From contig NZ_QPJK01000017.1 in assembly GCF_003337555.1 (NCBI RefSeq), forward strand, positions 1 through 64,000: a stretch of 64,000 nucleotides of DNA, read 5' to 3'. Of the stretch, positions 15,987-24,071 are shown piece after piece. The notes below the pieces were generated by a model. The model did not search any database and was not told the DNA's origin. It saw only the letters and a list, made by a program, of their open reading frames with translations. The first letter of the stretch is position 1. The number at the start of each line of letters is the position of its first letter. Both the position numbers and the translations under genes were made by a program. Origin of the DNA: Pseudorhodoferax soli. GTDB taxonomy: Bacteria > Pseudomonadota > Gammaproteobacteria > Burkholderiales > Burkholderiaceae_C.

Positions 15987-17275
15987 GCCCTGCGCTGCTC
16001 TGGTACGGCGACGACTTCACCGGCGCCACCGACACGCTGGGCACGGCCGCGCGGGCCGGCCTGCGGGCGCTGCTGTTCCTGCGCCCGCCCAGCGGTGCGC
16101 AGCTGCGGGCCGCCGGCCCGCTGGACTGCGTGGGCCTGGCCGGCTCGGCGCGCTCCATGGCGCCCGACGCGATGCGGGCCGAGCTCGCGCCCGTGGTGCC
16201 GCTGTTCCGGCGCCTGGGCGCGCGCGTGCTGCACTACAAGCTGTGCTCGACCTTCGACAGCGCGCCGCAGGTGGGCAGCATCGGCGTGGCGCTGCAGACC
16301 CTGCGCGCGGCGCTGCCGCCGGGCACGCGCACCGCCATCGTCGGCGGCCAGCCCGACCTGGGCCGCCATTGCCTGTTCGGCAACCTGTTCGCGCGGGCCG
16401 GCAGCGCCGGCGAGGTGCACCGCATCGACCGGCACCCGACCATGGCGCACCATCCGGTCACGCCCATGGCCGAGGCCGACCTGCGCCTGCACCTGGCGCT
16501 GCAGGGCCTGGAGCGGCTCGCGCTGCTGCCCTGGCCCGCGCTGCGCGCCGCCGACCCCTGGGAGCACTGGCAGCGGCTGGCCGACGGTGCGCCGGACGGC
16601 GTGCTGTTCGACGTGGCCGACAACGCCGACCTGACCCGCATCGGCCCGCTGCTGTGGCGCGAGGCGCAGCGCGCACCGCTGCTGGTGGCCGGCGCCAGCG
16701 GCGTGGTGCAGGCATTGGCGCCGGCCATCGCCACCGCGGCGCTGGCGCCATCGCCCGCCGTGGCTCCGGCGCGGGGGCCGGTGTTCGTGCTGGCCGGCAG
16801 CCTCTCGCCGGTCACGGCCGAACAGGTGCAGGCCGCGCACTCCTACGAGAAGCTCTGGCTGGACGCGCCCGCGCTGGCGAGCGAAGCCGCCTACCGCGCG
16901 CAGGCCGCGCAGCGCATCGCGGCGCTGCTGCGCCAGGGCCGCCATGTGCTGGCCTGCACGGTGGCGCCGCAGCAGTCCGGCCCGCAGCCGCTCGATGCAC
17001 GCGCGCTCGCGCTGGCCGGCGGCGCCCTGCTGGCCCAGGTGCTGGCGGCGCAGCCGCTGGCACGCGTGGGCGTGGCCGGCGGGGACACCTCCAGCCTGGC
17101 GGTGCAGGCGCTGCCCGCCTGGGGACTGTCTTACGCTGGCGCCGTGGCGCCGGGGGTCTCGCTGTGCCGCATGCACAGCGACGACGCCACGCTGCACGGC
17201 AGCGAGATCGCGCTCAAGGGCGGGCAGATGGGCACGCCGGACCTGTTCGAACGGCTGGTGCACGGCAGCGCCTGA
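15983..17275 (+). CDS. Four-carbon acid sugar kinase family protein (DUF1537)
   Basis: 430 residues from a GTG that overlaps the RLP stop (GTGA). The N-terminal substrate domain starts with the family motif WYGDDFTGATDT (residues 7-17) and has GGQPDLGRHCLFGNLF and HPVTPM. The C-terminal nucleotide domain has AGGDTSS (365-371) and KGGQMG (412-417). The family phosphorylates acid sugars such as threonate, erythronate, denatonate and 3-oxo-isoapionate. It is presumed to make the phosphorylated substrate of the adjacent RLP. Last gene of the operon; 23 bases separate it from an unrelated phosphatase gene. Confidence 0.92.
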   Translation: MSPALLWYGDDFTGATDTLGTAARAGLRALLFLRPPSGAQLRAAGPLDCVGLAGSARSMAPDAMRAELAPVVPLFRRLGARVLHYKLCSTFDSAPQVGSIGVALQTLRAALPPGTRTAIVGGQPDLGRHCLFGNLFARAGSAGEVHRIDRHPTMAHHPVTPMAEADLRLHLALQGLERLALLPWPALRAADPWEHWQRLADGAPDGVLFDVADNADLTRIGPLLWREAQRAPLLVAGASGVVQALAPAIATAALAPSPAVAPARGPVFVLAGSLSPVTAEQVQAAHSYEKLWLDAPALASEAAYRAQAAQRIAALLRQGRHVLACTVAPQQSGPQPLDARALALAGGALLAQVLAAQPLARVGVAGGDTSSLAVQALPAWGLSYAGAVAPGVSLCRMHSDDATLHGSEIALKGGQMGTPDLFERLVHGSA

Positions 17276-17298
17276 CAGCGGCGCGCCACAATCCGCGC

Positions 17299-17781
17299 AT
17301 GCCCCCTGCACGTCTCCACAGCGTCCTGTTCATCTGCACCGGCAACATCTGCCGCTCGCCCACGGCCCATGCGCTGCTGGTGCACAAGGCCCGCGCGGCC
17401 GGCCTGCAGCTGGAGGTCGACAGTGCCGCCATCTCCGACGAAGAGCGCGGCAACCCGTTCGACCGCCGCGCCGCGGCCGAACTGAAGCGCCGCGGCGTGC
17501 CGGCCCACGAGCACTGCGCGCGCCAGGTGCGGCGCGAGGACTTCGCGCGCTTCGACTGGATCGTCGGCATGACGCAGGCGCACTGCGCAGCGCTGCGCCG
17601 CCAGGCGCCGGCAGGCGCCCATGCGCAGATCGCCTTGATGCTGGACTTCGCGCCCGGCCATGCAGGCGAGGACGTGCCCGACCCCTGGTACGGCGGCGCG
17701 CAGGACTTCATCCACGCCTTCGACCTGATCGACAGCGGCGTGGACGGCCTGTTGGCCCGGATCAGCCCACCGAGCCCGTGA
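17299..17781 (+). CDS. Low molecular weight protein-tyrosine phosphatase
   Basis: 160 residues. The P-loop CTGNICR (C13 to R19) and the general-acid loop DPW (128-130) are both intact, so the protein should be an active cytoplasmic phosphatase. The length fits the family. The gene follows the DUF1537 kinase at short distance but is probably an independent housekeeping gene. The last 20 bases overlap the end of the convergent SDR gene. Confidence 0.94.
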   Translation: MPPARLHSVLFICTGNICRSPTAHALLVHKARAAGLQLEVDSAAISDEERGNPFDRRAAAELKRRGVPAHEHCARQVRREDFARFDWIVGMTQAHCAALRRQAPAGAHAQIALMLDFAPGHAGEDVPDPWYGGAQDFIHAFDLIDSGVDGLLARISPPSP

Positions 17782-18781
17782 CGGGCAGCACGATGCCGCT
17801 GATGTAGCTGGAACAACAGGGCGCGGCCAGGAACACGAAGGCCGGCGAGATCTCCTCGGGCTGCGCGGGCCGGCCCATGTCCGTGCCGGCGCCGAACTGT
17901 TCGATCTCGTCGGCCGGCTTGTCGGCCGGGTTCAGCGGTGTCCAGACCGGGCCCGGCGCCACGGCGTTGACGCGGATGCCCTTGTCCATGAGGTTGGACG
18001 CCAGCGACATCGTGAACGCATGGATCGCGCCCTTGGTGGCGGAATAGTCCAGCAGGTGCTTGCTGCCCTTGAGCCCCGTGACCGAGCCGCAGTTGACGAT
18101 GCTGGCGCCACGCTGCAGGTGCGGCACGGCCGCCTTGGCCATGTGGAAGTAGCCGTAGACATTGGTGCGCAGGGTCTCGTCGAAGCGCTCCTCGCTCAGG
18201 TCCTCGATGTCCTGCGCATGCTCCTGGAAGGCTGCGTTGTTGACCAGCACGTCGAGCTTGCCGAAGGCCTGCACGGTCTGGGCCACGGCATCGCGGCAGA
18301 ACGCAGGGTCCTTCACGTCGCCGGGGATCAGCAGGCAGCGCCCGCCTTCGGCCTCGACCAGCTGGCGTGTCTGCACGGCGTCCTCGTGCTCGTCGAGGTA
18401 GACGATGGCGACATCGGCGCCTTCGCGCGCGTAGAGCACGGCCACGGCTCGGCCGATGCCCGAGTCGCCGCCCGTCACCAGCGTGGCGAAGCCGGACAGT
18501 TTGCCGCTGCCCTTGTAATGCGGGGCCTCGAAGCGCGGCTTCTGCGCCATCTCGGCCTCGTGGCCGGGCTTGGCCAGGTGCTGGCGCGACAGGGGCGGTG
18601 CCGGCTCTTCGCGCTGCGGTCCGGGTGCGGGCTTCTTGCCCTTCTTGGCGCTGGCCTGCGGCTGGCCCTTGGCCTGGGCGCGGGCTTCGGCGTCGCGGTG
18701 GTCCTGTTCGCGCTGGATGCGTTGCTGCTTGCGGGCGGTGTCGTGGGCCTGGGCGGTCGGGGATGGACTCTTGCGGGGCAT
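17762..18781 (-). CDS. SDR family oxidoreductase with charged N-terminal extension (YghA-like)
   Basis: 339 residues, start at 18781 with AGGAG upstream. Residues 1-85 are a charged, low-complexity extension rich in K, Q, A and P (MPRKSPSPTAQAHDTARKQQ...), longer than in most homologues. The catalytic domain has the NAD(P) motif LVTGGDSGIGRAVA, NNAA, the Ser-Tyr-Lys triad (NCGSVTG; DYSATKGA) and the APGPVWTPLNP loop, as in the glucose/ribitol dehydrogenase YghA group that is often stress-induced. Divergent from the small acidic protein gene across a 203-base intergenic region, so the two may share stress regulation. Confidence 0.88.
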   Translation of the reverse strand: MPRKSPSPTAQAHDTARKQQRIQREQDHRDAEARAQAKGQPQASAKKGKKPAPGPQREEPAPPLSRQHLAKPGHEAEMAQKPRFEAPHYKGSGKLSGFATLVTGGDSGIGRAVAVLYAREGADVAIVYLDEHEDAVQTRQLVEAEGGRCLLIPGDVKDPAFCRDAVAQTVQAFGKLDVLVNNAAFQEHAQDIEDLSEERFDETLRTNVYGYFHMAKAAVPHLQRGASIVNCGSVTGLKGSKHLLDYSATKGAIHAFTMSLASNLMDKGIRVNAVAPGPVWTPLNPADKPADEIEQFGAGTDMGRPAQPEEISPAFVFLAAPCCSSYISGIVLPVTGSVG

Positions 18782-18984
18782 GGAATCTCCTGAATGCGGC
18801 TGTTGCCGCCATGCTGCGCGGCCCCGAGGGCGGGCTGTTTCGGACGGCGGCGCAGCCATGTGTCAGCCGGTGCGCTGCATCCAGATGCCGCAGCCTTCCT
18901 ACGTCCGCTGACGCGGCGGCCTACAGCGCCGCCGGCACGCGCGCACTAGGCTGGTGGGCAGCACGAAACCAAGGAGAAAGACAC

Positions 18985-19374
18985 ATGGCACGCAGCAGCA
19001 TCCTGGGCGGCGAGACGCCCGCCACCCGACCCAGCGGCAACGACGTCGACACGCTGGGCCCCAGCGACACGTCGGACAGCGGCAGCGATGTGCAGGGCGA
19101 ACGCCGCATGGCGACCGAGGCCGACAACCCCGCCGAATGGGGCGCGGTGGTGAACGGCCACGACTCCGACAGCGACGCCTCGGGCACGGGCGAACGCGCC
19201 TCGGCCGTGGGCGACGATGGCCGCGCCAACGCCGACATCCTGCCCGACCGCATCGTCACGCCCGGCGTGGGCGCCGGCCGGGATGCGCTGGACGAAGTGC
19301 CGGGCCTGGCCGGCGAGGATGGCGAGAGCGAGGACGACCCGATCGAAGGCACGGGCGACGACGACAGCATCTAG
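18985..19374 (+). CDS. Small acidic hypothetical protein
   Basis: 129 residues with AAGGAG nine bases before the ATG. I do not recognise a family. The composition is striking: very rich in Asp, Glu, Gly and Ser, no hydrophobic segment, no Cys, few aromatic residues, and repeating acidic patches (GEDGESEDDPIEGTGDDDSI at the end). It is probably disordered. The good ribosome-binding site, the GC-skewed codon use of a real gene and the clean fit between neighbours support coding. It diverges from a YghA-like SDR. The last four bases (CTAG) are also the stop of the convergent acyl-CoA ligase gene. Confidence 0.7.
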   Translation: MARSSILGGETPATRPSGNDVDTLGPSDTSDSGSDVQGERRMATEADNPAEWGAVVNGHDSDSDASGTGERASAVGDDGRANADILPDRIVTPGVGAGRDALDEVPGLAGEDGESEDDPIEGTGDDDSI

Positions 19375-20861
19375 GCCGTCTCGCGCAATGCGCGCTTGAG
19401 CACCTTGCCGTAGCTGTTCTTGGGCAGCGCGTCGACGAACACATAGCGCTTGGGCCGCTTGAACCGCGCGATCTGCGCCAGGCAATGCGCGTCGAGCGCG
19501 GCCGCATCGACCACCGCACCGGGTGCAGCCACCACATGGGCGACGACGACCTCGCCCCACTCCGCGTCCGGCGCGCCGACCACGCAGGCCTCTGCCACGC
19601 CGGGGTGCGTGAGCAGCACCTCTTCCACCTCGCGCGGGTAGATGTTGGAGCCGCCGCTGATGACCACGTCCTTGGAGCGGTCGCGCAGCGTCAGGCAGCC
19701 GTTCTCTCCCTGCACGCCGATGTCGCCGGTCCACAGCCAGCCGCCGCGCAAGGCCTGGGCCGAGGCCTCGGCGTTGCGCCAGTAGCCGGCCATCACCGTG
19801 GCGCCGCGCACCGCGATCTCGCCCGGCTCGCCCGGCGGCAATGGTTGGCCCTGCGCATCGAGCACCGCGACCTCGGTGCCGCTGCGGGCCCAGCCGACCG
19901 AGGCCAGCTGGTGCGCCGGTGCACTGCTGTGCTCGGCGCGCGTCAGGCCGGTGATGGTCATGGGCGTCTCGCCCTGGCCGTAGATCTGGGCGAACACCGG
20001 GCCGAAGGCGTCCATGGCGCGGCGCAGCTCCTCCAGGTACATCGGCCCGCCACCGTAGACGATGCAGCGCAGATGCTGCGGGCGCTGGCCACCGCGCGCG
20101 GCCAGCGCCTCGCGCAGGCGCTGCACCATGGTCGGCGCAAGGAAGGCACCGCAGCCGGGGTGCGCATCGCACAGCGCGAGGAACTCCGCCGGCTCGAAGC
20201 CATGGGAGGCCGGCACCACCTGGCGCGCCCCGCGCGCCAGCGATGGCAGCAGGTACAGGCCGGAGCCATGCGACATCGGCGCGCCATGCAGCTGGCTGCA
20301 CTGCGGGCCGAGCTCGGGCTCGATGTCGGCCAGGTGCGCCACCGCCATGGCCACCAGGTTGCCGTGGGTGAGCATGGCGCCCTTGGAGCGGCCGGTGGTG
20401 CCGCTGGTGTAGAACAGCCAGGCGAGCGTGTCGGCCGCCACCGGTGCGATCTGCAGCGCGGCCGGCGCCAGCAGGGCGCCGTAGGCCGGACTGTCCAGCG
20501 CGATGCACTGGCACGGCAGGCCCTGCAGGGCCGGCGCCAGCTCCGGCGAGGCGAACAGCAGGGCCACCTGCGCGTCCTCGACGATCTGGGCCACTTCGCG
20601 CGCGTGCAGCTTGTAGTTGACGGGCACGGCGACCAGGCCGGCGGCCCAGATGCCGAACAGCAGCTCGACGAACTCCGGCCGGTTCTCCGAGACCAGCGCG
20701 ATGCGCGCGCCGGGCACATGGCGCGCACGCAGCGCCGCGGCGATGGCCGCTGCACGGGTGCGCAGTTGCGCAAAGGTCCAGAGCGTGTCGGCCCCGAGGC
20801 AGACGGCCGGCAGGCCGGCGTGTCGGGTGGCGGATTGGTCGAGCAGGACGGCAAGGTTCAT
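19371..20861 (-). CDS. AMP-dependent acyl-CoA synthetase/ligase
   Basis: 496 residues. The AMP-binding P-loop YTSGTTGRSKG (151-161), the A5 motif YGQGETPMTIT, the hinge region TGDIGVQGENGCLTLRDRSKD and the C-terminal catalytic Lys in NSYGK are intact, so it should activate a carboxylic acid as acyl-AMP and load it on CoA. It resembles medium/long-chain fatty acid or aryl-acid ligases; substrate unknown. It is a single-gene unit converging on the acidic protein gene. Confidence 0.9.
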   Translation of the reverse strand: MNLAVLLDQSATRHAGLPAVCLGADTLWTFAQLRTRAAAIAAALRARHVPGARIALVSENRPEFVELLFGIWAAGLVAVPVNYKLHAREVAQIVEDAQVALLFASPELAPALQGLPCQCIALDSPAYGALLAPAALQIAPVAADTLAWLFYTSGTTGRSKGAMLTHGNLVAMAVAHLADIEPELGPQCSQLHGAPMSHGSGLYLLPSLARGARQVVPASHGFEPAEFLALCDAHPGCGAFLAPTMVQRLREALAARGGQRPQHLRCIVYGGGPMYLEELRRAMDAFGPVFAQIYGQGETPMTITGLTRAEHSSAPAHQLASVGWARSGTEVAVLDAQGQPLPPGEPGEIAVRGATVMAGYWRNAEASAQALRGGWLWTGDIGVQGENGCLTLRDRSKDVVISGGSNIYPREVEEVLLTHPGVAEACVVGAPDAEWGEVVVAHVVAAPGAVVDAAALDAHCLAQIARFKRPKRYVFVDALPKNSYGKVLKRALRETA

Positions 20862-20998
20862 GGGCGAAGGTCTCCGGCCGCGAGCATAGGTTCAATCCGG
20901 CCGGATGGCGGCCGCCCTGGCGTCCTTGGCTTCCTCGGCTGCCCGGCCCCGGCGCTCTGCGTGCGCCACCGAACTGTCACACCAATGCAACATCCCGG

Positions 20999-22048
20999 AT
21001 GCAGCATGACCGGTTGCCCGACGCCATGGACAGCGACCTCCCGATCGAACCTACACGCTATGGCGCCGATGCGCATGGCCTGGTCTGTGGCTACCGCTTC
21101 GAAACTGCCACCGCGGCCTGCCCCATCGGATCCGACGAGGCGGCGCAGTGGCTGGCCGGTGCCACGGACGGCGGCTTCGTCTGGCTGCACTTCAACCTGT
21201 CGCACGCCGGTGCCGAGCGCTGGCTGCAGCGCCACGCGCAGCTGCCCGAGTCCTTCTACGACACGCTGCACGACGACCACCGTTCCACGCGGCTGGAGCG
21301 CGACCAGGCTGCGCTGATCGCGGTCATCAACGACGTGCAGTTCGACTTCGCGTTCGAGTCCTCCGACATCGCCACGCTGTGGATCGGCGTGGACCGGCGG
21401 CTGGTGGTCACGGCGCGCCAGTCGCCGCTGCGCTCGATCGACCGCCTGCGCACGGCCATCCGGCGCGGCGAGCCCCTGCGCTCGACCACCGAGCTGCTGG
21501 AGTGGCTGCTGCGCTCGCAGGCCGAGGTGCTGGTCGACGTGGTGCGCGGCGTCACGCGGCGCATCGACGAGGTCGAGGACGCATTGCTCGCAGGCCGGCT
21601 GCAGCACAAGCGCACACGCCTGGGTGTGCTGCGCCGGCTGCTGGTGCGGCTGCAGCGGCTGCTCGCGCCCGAGCCGGCCGCACTGTTCCGCCTGCTGCAG
21701 CACCCGCCGACCTGGATGGTCGAGCGCGACGTGGACGAACTGCGCCAGGCGACCGAGGAGTTCTCGGTGGCGCTGCGCGACATGGCGGCACTGCAGGAGC
21801 GCATCAAGCTGCTGCAGGAAGAGATCGCCGAAGCCGTCAACGAGCGCACCAGCCGCAGCCTGTTCGTGCTCACCGTGGTCACCGTGCTGGCCCTGCCCAT
21901 CAACATCCTGGCCGGCCTGTTCGGCATGAACGTGGGCGGTGTGCCATTGGCCGAGAACACGCACGGCTTCTGGATCCTGGTGGCCGTGGTCATCGCCTTC
22001 ACGGCGGTGGCCGGCTGGCTGGCCTTCCGCGGCCACAACGACCGTTAG
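20999..22048 (+). CDS. zntB: CorA-like zinc transporter (ZntB type)
   Basis: 349 residues (322 or so if the later ATG at 21026 is used; neither has a clear ribosome-binding site). A soluble N-terminal domain with long helices is followed by two C-terminal membrane segments (LFVLTVVTVLALPINILAGLFG and FWILVAVVIAFTAVAGWLAF) separated by the pore motif GMNVGG, as in CorA/ZntB pentameric channels. It probably moves Zn2+ or Mg2+ across the inner membrane. The adjacent CYTH-CHAD gene starts two bases after the stop. Confidence 0.87.
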   Translation: MQHDRLPDAMDSDLPIEPTRYGADAHGLVCGYRFETATAACPIGSDEAAQWLAGATDGGFVWLHFNLSHAGAERWLQRHAQLPESFYDTLHDDHRSTRLERDQAALIAVINDVQFDFAFESSDIATLWIGVDRRLVVTARQSPLRSIDRLRTAIRRGEPLRSTTELLEWLLRSQAEVLVDVVRGVTRRIDEVEDALLAGRLQHKRTRLGVLRRLLVRLQRLLAPEPAALFRLLQHPPTWMVERDVDELRQATEEFSVALRDMAALQERIKLLQEEIAEAVNERTSRSLFVLTVVTVLALPINILAGLFGMNVGGVPLAENTHGFWILVAVVIAFTAVAGWLAFRGHNDR

Positions 22049-22049
22049 C

Positions 22050-23600
22050 ATGCCTGCCATGTCCTCTTCCATGACCGAAATCGAATTCAAGTTCGACATC
22101 CCCCGCGCCGCCCTGCCCGCACTCGAGGCCGCACTGCGCGGCCCGGGCAGCCGCCGCACGCACCTGCAGGCCCGCTACTTCGATACGCCGCACGGCGACC
22201 TGGCCGCACACGGCGTGGCCCTGCGCCTGCGCAAGGAAGGCCAGCGCTGGGTGCAGACCGCCAAGGCCCTGGGCGACGGCCCGGTGCAGCGGCTGGAACA
22301 CAACGTGGACCTGGGCCCGGCGCGCAAATCACAAGGGCCGCAAGGGCAGCAGGGGCTGCAGGCCGATCCCGCCCGCCATGCCGGCACGCCGGTGGGCAAG
22401 CGCCTGGACCATGTGCTGCGCCACGCCGGCACACCGCTGGTCGAGGTCTACGGCACCGACATCTGGCGCGCCACGCAGGAGCTGCAGGTGGGCGCGAGCC
22501 GCATCGAGGTCGCGCTGGACCAGGGCCGCGTGCTGGCACCCGCGCCCGATGGCGGCCTGCCGCGCAGCGCCGTGGTCTGCGAGCTGGAACTCGAGCTGCT
22601 CGAGGGCGATGTGCGCGACCTCACGGCGGTTGCCGCCGAATGGGCCGCGCGCCACGGGCTGACGCTCAGCACCGTGACCAAGTCCGAGCGCGGGCTGCGG
22701 CTCGCACATGGCCAGTCCACCCGCGCGGCGGTCAAGGCCAGCGCGCCGCAGTGGCCCGCCGGCAGCGGTTTTCCGGACGGCGCCACGGTGCAGCGCGCCG
22801 TGGTCGGCGCCTGCCTGGCGCAGATCCTGCCGAATGCGAGCGAGATCGCCGCGGGCAGCGAGGACGCCGGGCAGATCCACCAGCTGCGCGTGGGCCTGCG
22901 CCGGCTGCGCACCGCGCTGCGCGAGCTGGCGCGGCTGGGCCCGGGGCTCGACCCGGCCTGGGAGGCGCCGCTGGCGCAGGCCTTCCGCGTGCTGGGCGTG
23001 CGGCGCGACCGCCAGCAGCTGCAGGCGCTGATGCAGCCGCGGCTGCTGGCCGCCGGCAGCCCCGTCATCGTGCTGGCGCCGGTGGACGACAGCGCGCCCA
23101 CCCCGGCACAGGCGGTGCACGATGCCGGCCTGCAGACCGCGCTGGTGGGCTTGATCGGCTTTGCCGCCGCAGCCGCTGGCAAGGGCCTGACGCCGCACGA
23201 CACGCAACGCCACCTGCGCCAGCGGCTGGACAAGCTGCACCGCCGCGTGGGCAAGGAAGGCGAGCGCTTCGAGAAGCTGGCGCCCGAGGCGCGGCACAGC
23301 CTGCGCAAGCGCCTGAAGCGCCTGCGCTACCTGGCCGAATTCGTGGGCGCGTGCTTTGCGCCGCGCCGCGCCGCGCAGTTCACGCGCGCGCTGGAACCCG
23401 CCCAGGACGCGCTGGGCGCGTACTACGACGAGGTGGTGGCGCTGGAGAGCTACCGCGCGGCGGCAGAGCAGGAGCCGCGCGCCTGGTTCGCGGTGGGCTG
23501 GCTGCAGGCCCGGGCGCCGCACAGTGCGCACCAGGCCGGCCTTGCGCTCGCGGAACTGGCTGGGGCGGCCCGGCCGTTCTGGCGCAAGAAGAAGGACTGA
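22050..23600 (+). CDS. CYTH and CHAD domain-containing protein
   Basis: 516 residues from ATG 22050; ATGs at 22059 and 22071 are also possible. The CYTH domain opens with the diagnostic ExExK (E10-I-E12-F-K14), followed by ARYFDTPHGDLAAHGVALRLRKEG. A CHAD domain fills the C-terminal half, with conserved His/Arg/Lys helices such as IHQLRVGLRRLRTALREL and RHSLRKRLKRLRYLAEF. CYTH enzymes hydrolyse inorganic triphosphate, and CHAD binds polyphosphate, so a role in polyphosphate metabolism is likely. The Q-rich insert KSQGPQGQQGLQ near residue 90 is unusual. Linked to the CorA-like transporter by a two-base gap. Confidence 0.9.
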   Translation: MPAMSSSMTEIEFKFDIPRAALPALEAALRGPGSRRTHLQARYFDTPHGDLAAHGVALRLRKEGQRWVQTAKALGDGPVQRLEHNVDLGPARKSQGPQGQQGLQADPARHAGTPVGKRLDHVLRHAGTPLVEVYGTDIWRATQELQVGASRIEVALDQGRVLAPAPDGGLPRSAVVCELELELLEGDVRDLTAVAAEWAARHGLTLSTVTKSERGLRLAHGQSTRAAVKASAPQWPAGSGFPDGATVQRAVVGACLAQILPNASEIAAGSEDAGQIHQLRVGLRRLRTALRELARLGPGLDPAWEAPLAQAFRVLGVRRDRQQLQALMQPRLLAAGSPVIVLAPVDDSAPTPAQAVHDAGLQTALVGLIGFAAAAAGKGLTPHDTQRHLRQRLDKLHRRVGKEGERFEKLAPEARHSLRKRLKRLRYLAEFVGACFAPRRAAQFTRALEPAQDALGAYYDEVVALESYRAAAEQEPRAWFAVGWLQARAPHSAHQAGLALAELAGAARPFWRKKKD

Positions 23601-23644
23601 CCCAGGCCTGGCTCAGGCCGGGCTCAGGCCGAATTCCGGAGGGC

Positions 23645-23971
23645 TCAGGAGGGGCTGCTGATCGGCGCGTCGGCTGCGATGCCGGCCATTTGCTGCTGCT
23701 GCGGTGCGGCGGCCTGCTCAGGCTGGTTCAGCGCGCTGGCCTGCACGGCGAAGTCGTACAGCTTGGCCTTGCCGGCGTAGTACCGGTCCAGGCGCCATTC
23801 CCGGATGATCTGCACGGCCAGATCGAAGTCGCTGAGCTGCAGCGCGTAGAGCCGTTCGAGCTGGAAAGGCTCGCCCGATTCGAGGGACAGGACGAGGTCG
23901 GCGAGGGTCTTGGCCGAGGGCCTGAAAGGGTCCTTGGCGATGAGTTTCTTGGCTTCTTTGATGGCGTTCAA
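23645..23971 (-). CDS. Small hypothetical protein
   Basis: 108 residues, family not recognised. Residues 1-80 are helical and amphipathic, with positive and negative patches (MNAIKEAKKLIAKDPF; LADLVLSLESGEPFQLERLYAL; AVQIIREWRLDRYYAGKAKLYDFAV). The tail is low complexity (QPEQAAAPQQQQM). No signal or membrane segment. A TTGACA at 24039-24044 (minus strand) is a possible -35 box, but no convincing -10 follows at normal spacing. It is a single gene, convergent with the CYTH-CHAD gene and downstream of the glycosyltransferase pair. Confidence 0.7.
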   Translation of the reverse strand: MNAIKEAKKLIAKDPFRPSAKTLADLVLSLESGEPFQLERLYALQLSDFDLAVQIIREWRLDRYYAGKAKLYDFAVQASALNQPEQAAAPQQQQMAGIAADAPISSPS

Positions 23972-24071
23972 CTGGGTCTTCCTGGCGCTCGGGATTAGCG
24001 CAAACCCTGATTGGACACTGCTTACCCCACGAAAATTGTGTCAATTGCATGACCAATTCGTGACCCGATTG

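Noticed and set aside
18782-18984. A small gene in the SDR/acidic protein intergenic region
   Set aside because: No frame has a start with a ribosome-binding site or protein-like composition; it is best read as a divergent promoter region.
23601-23644. Repeated GGCTCAGGCC-like sequence between CYTH-CHAD and the small hypothetical gene
   Set aside because: The two copies are short and the stems only five bases; no T-tract. It could be part of a bidirectional terminator but is too weak to call.
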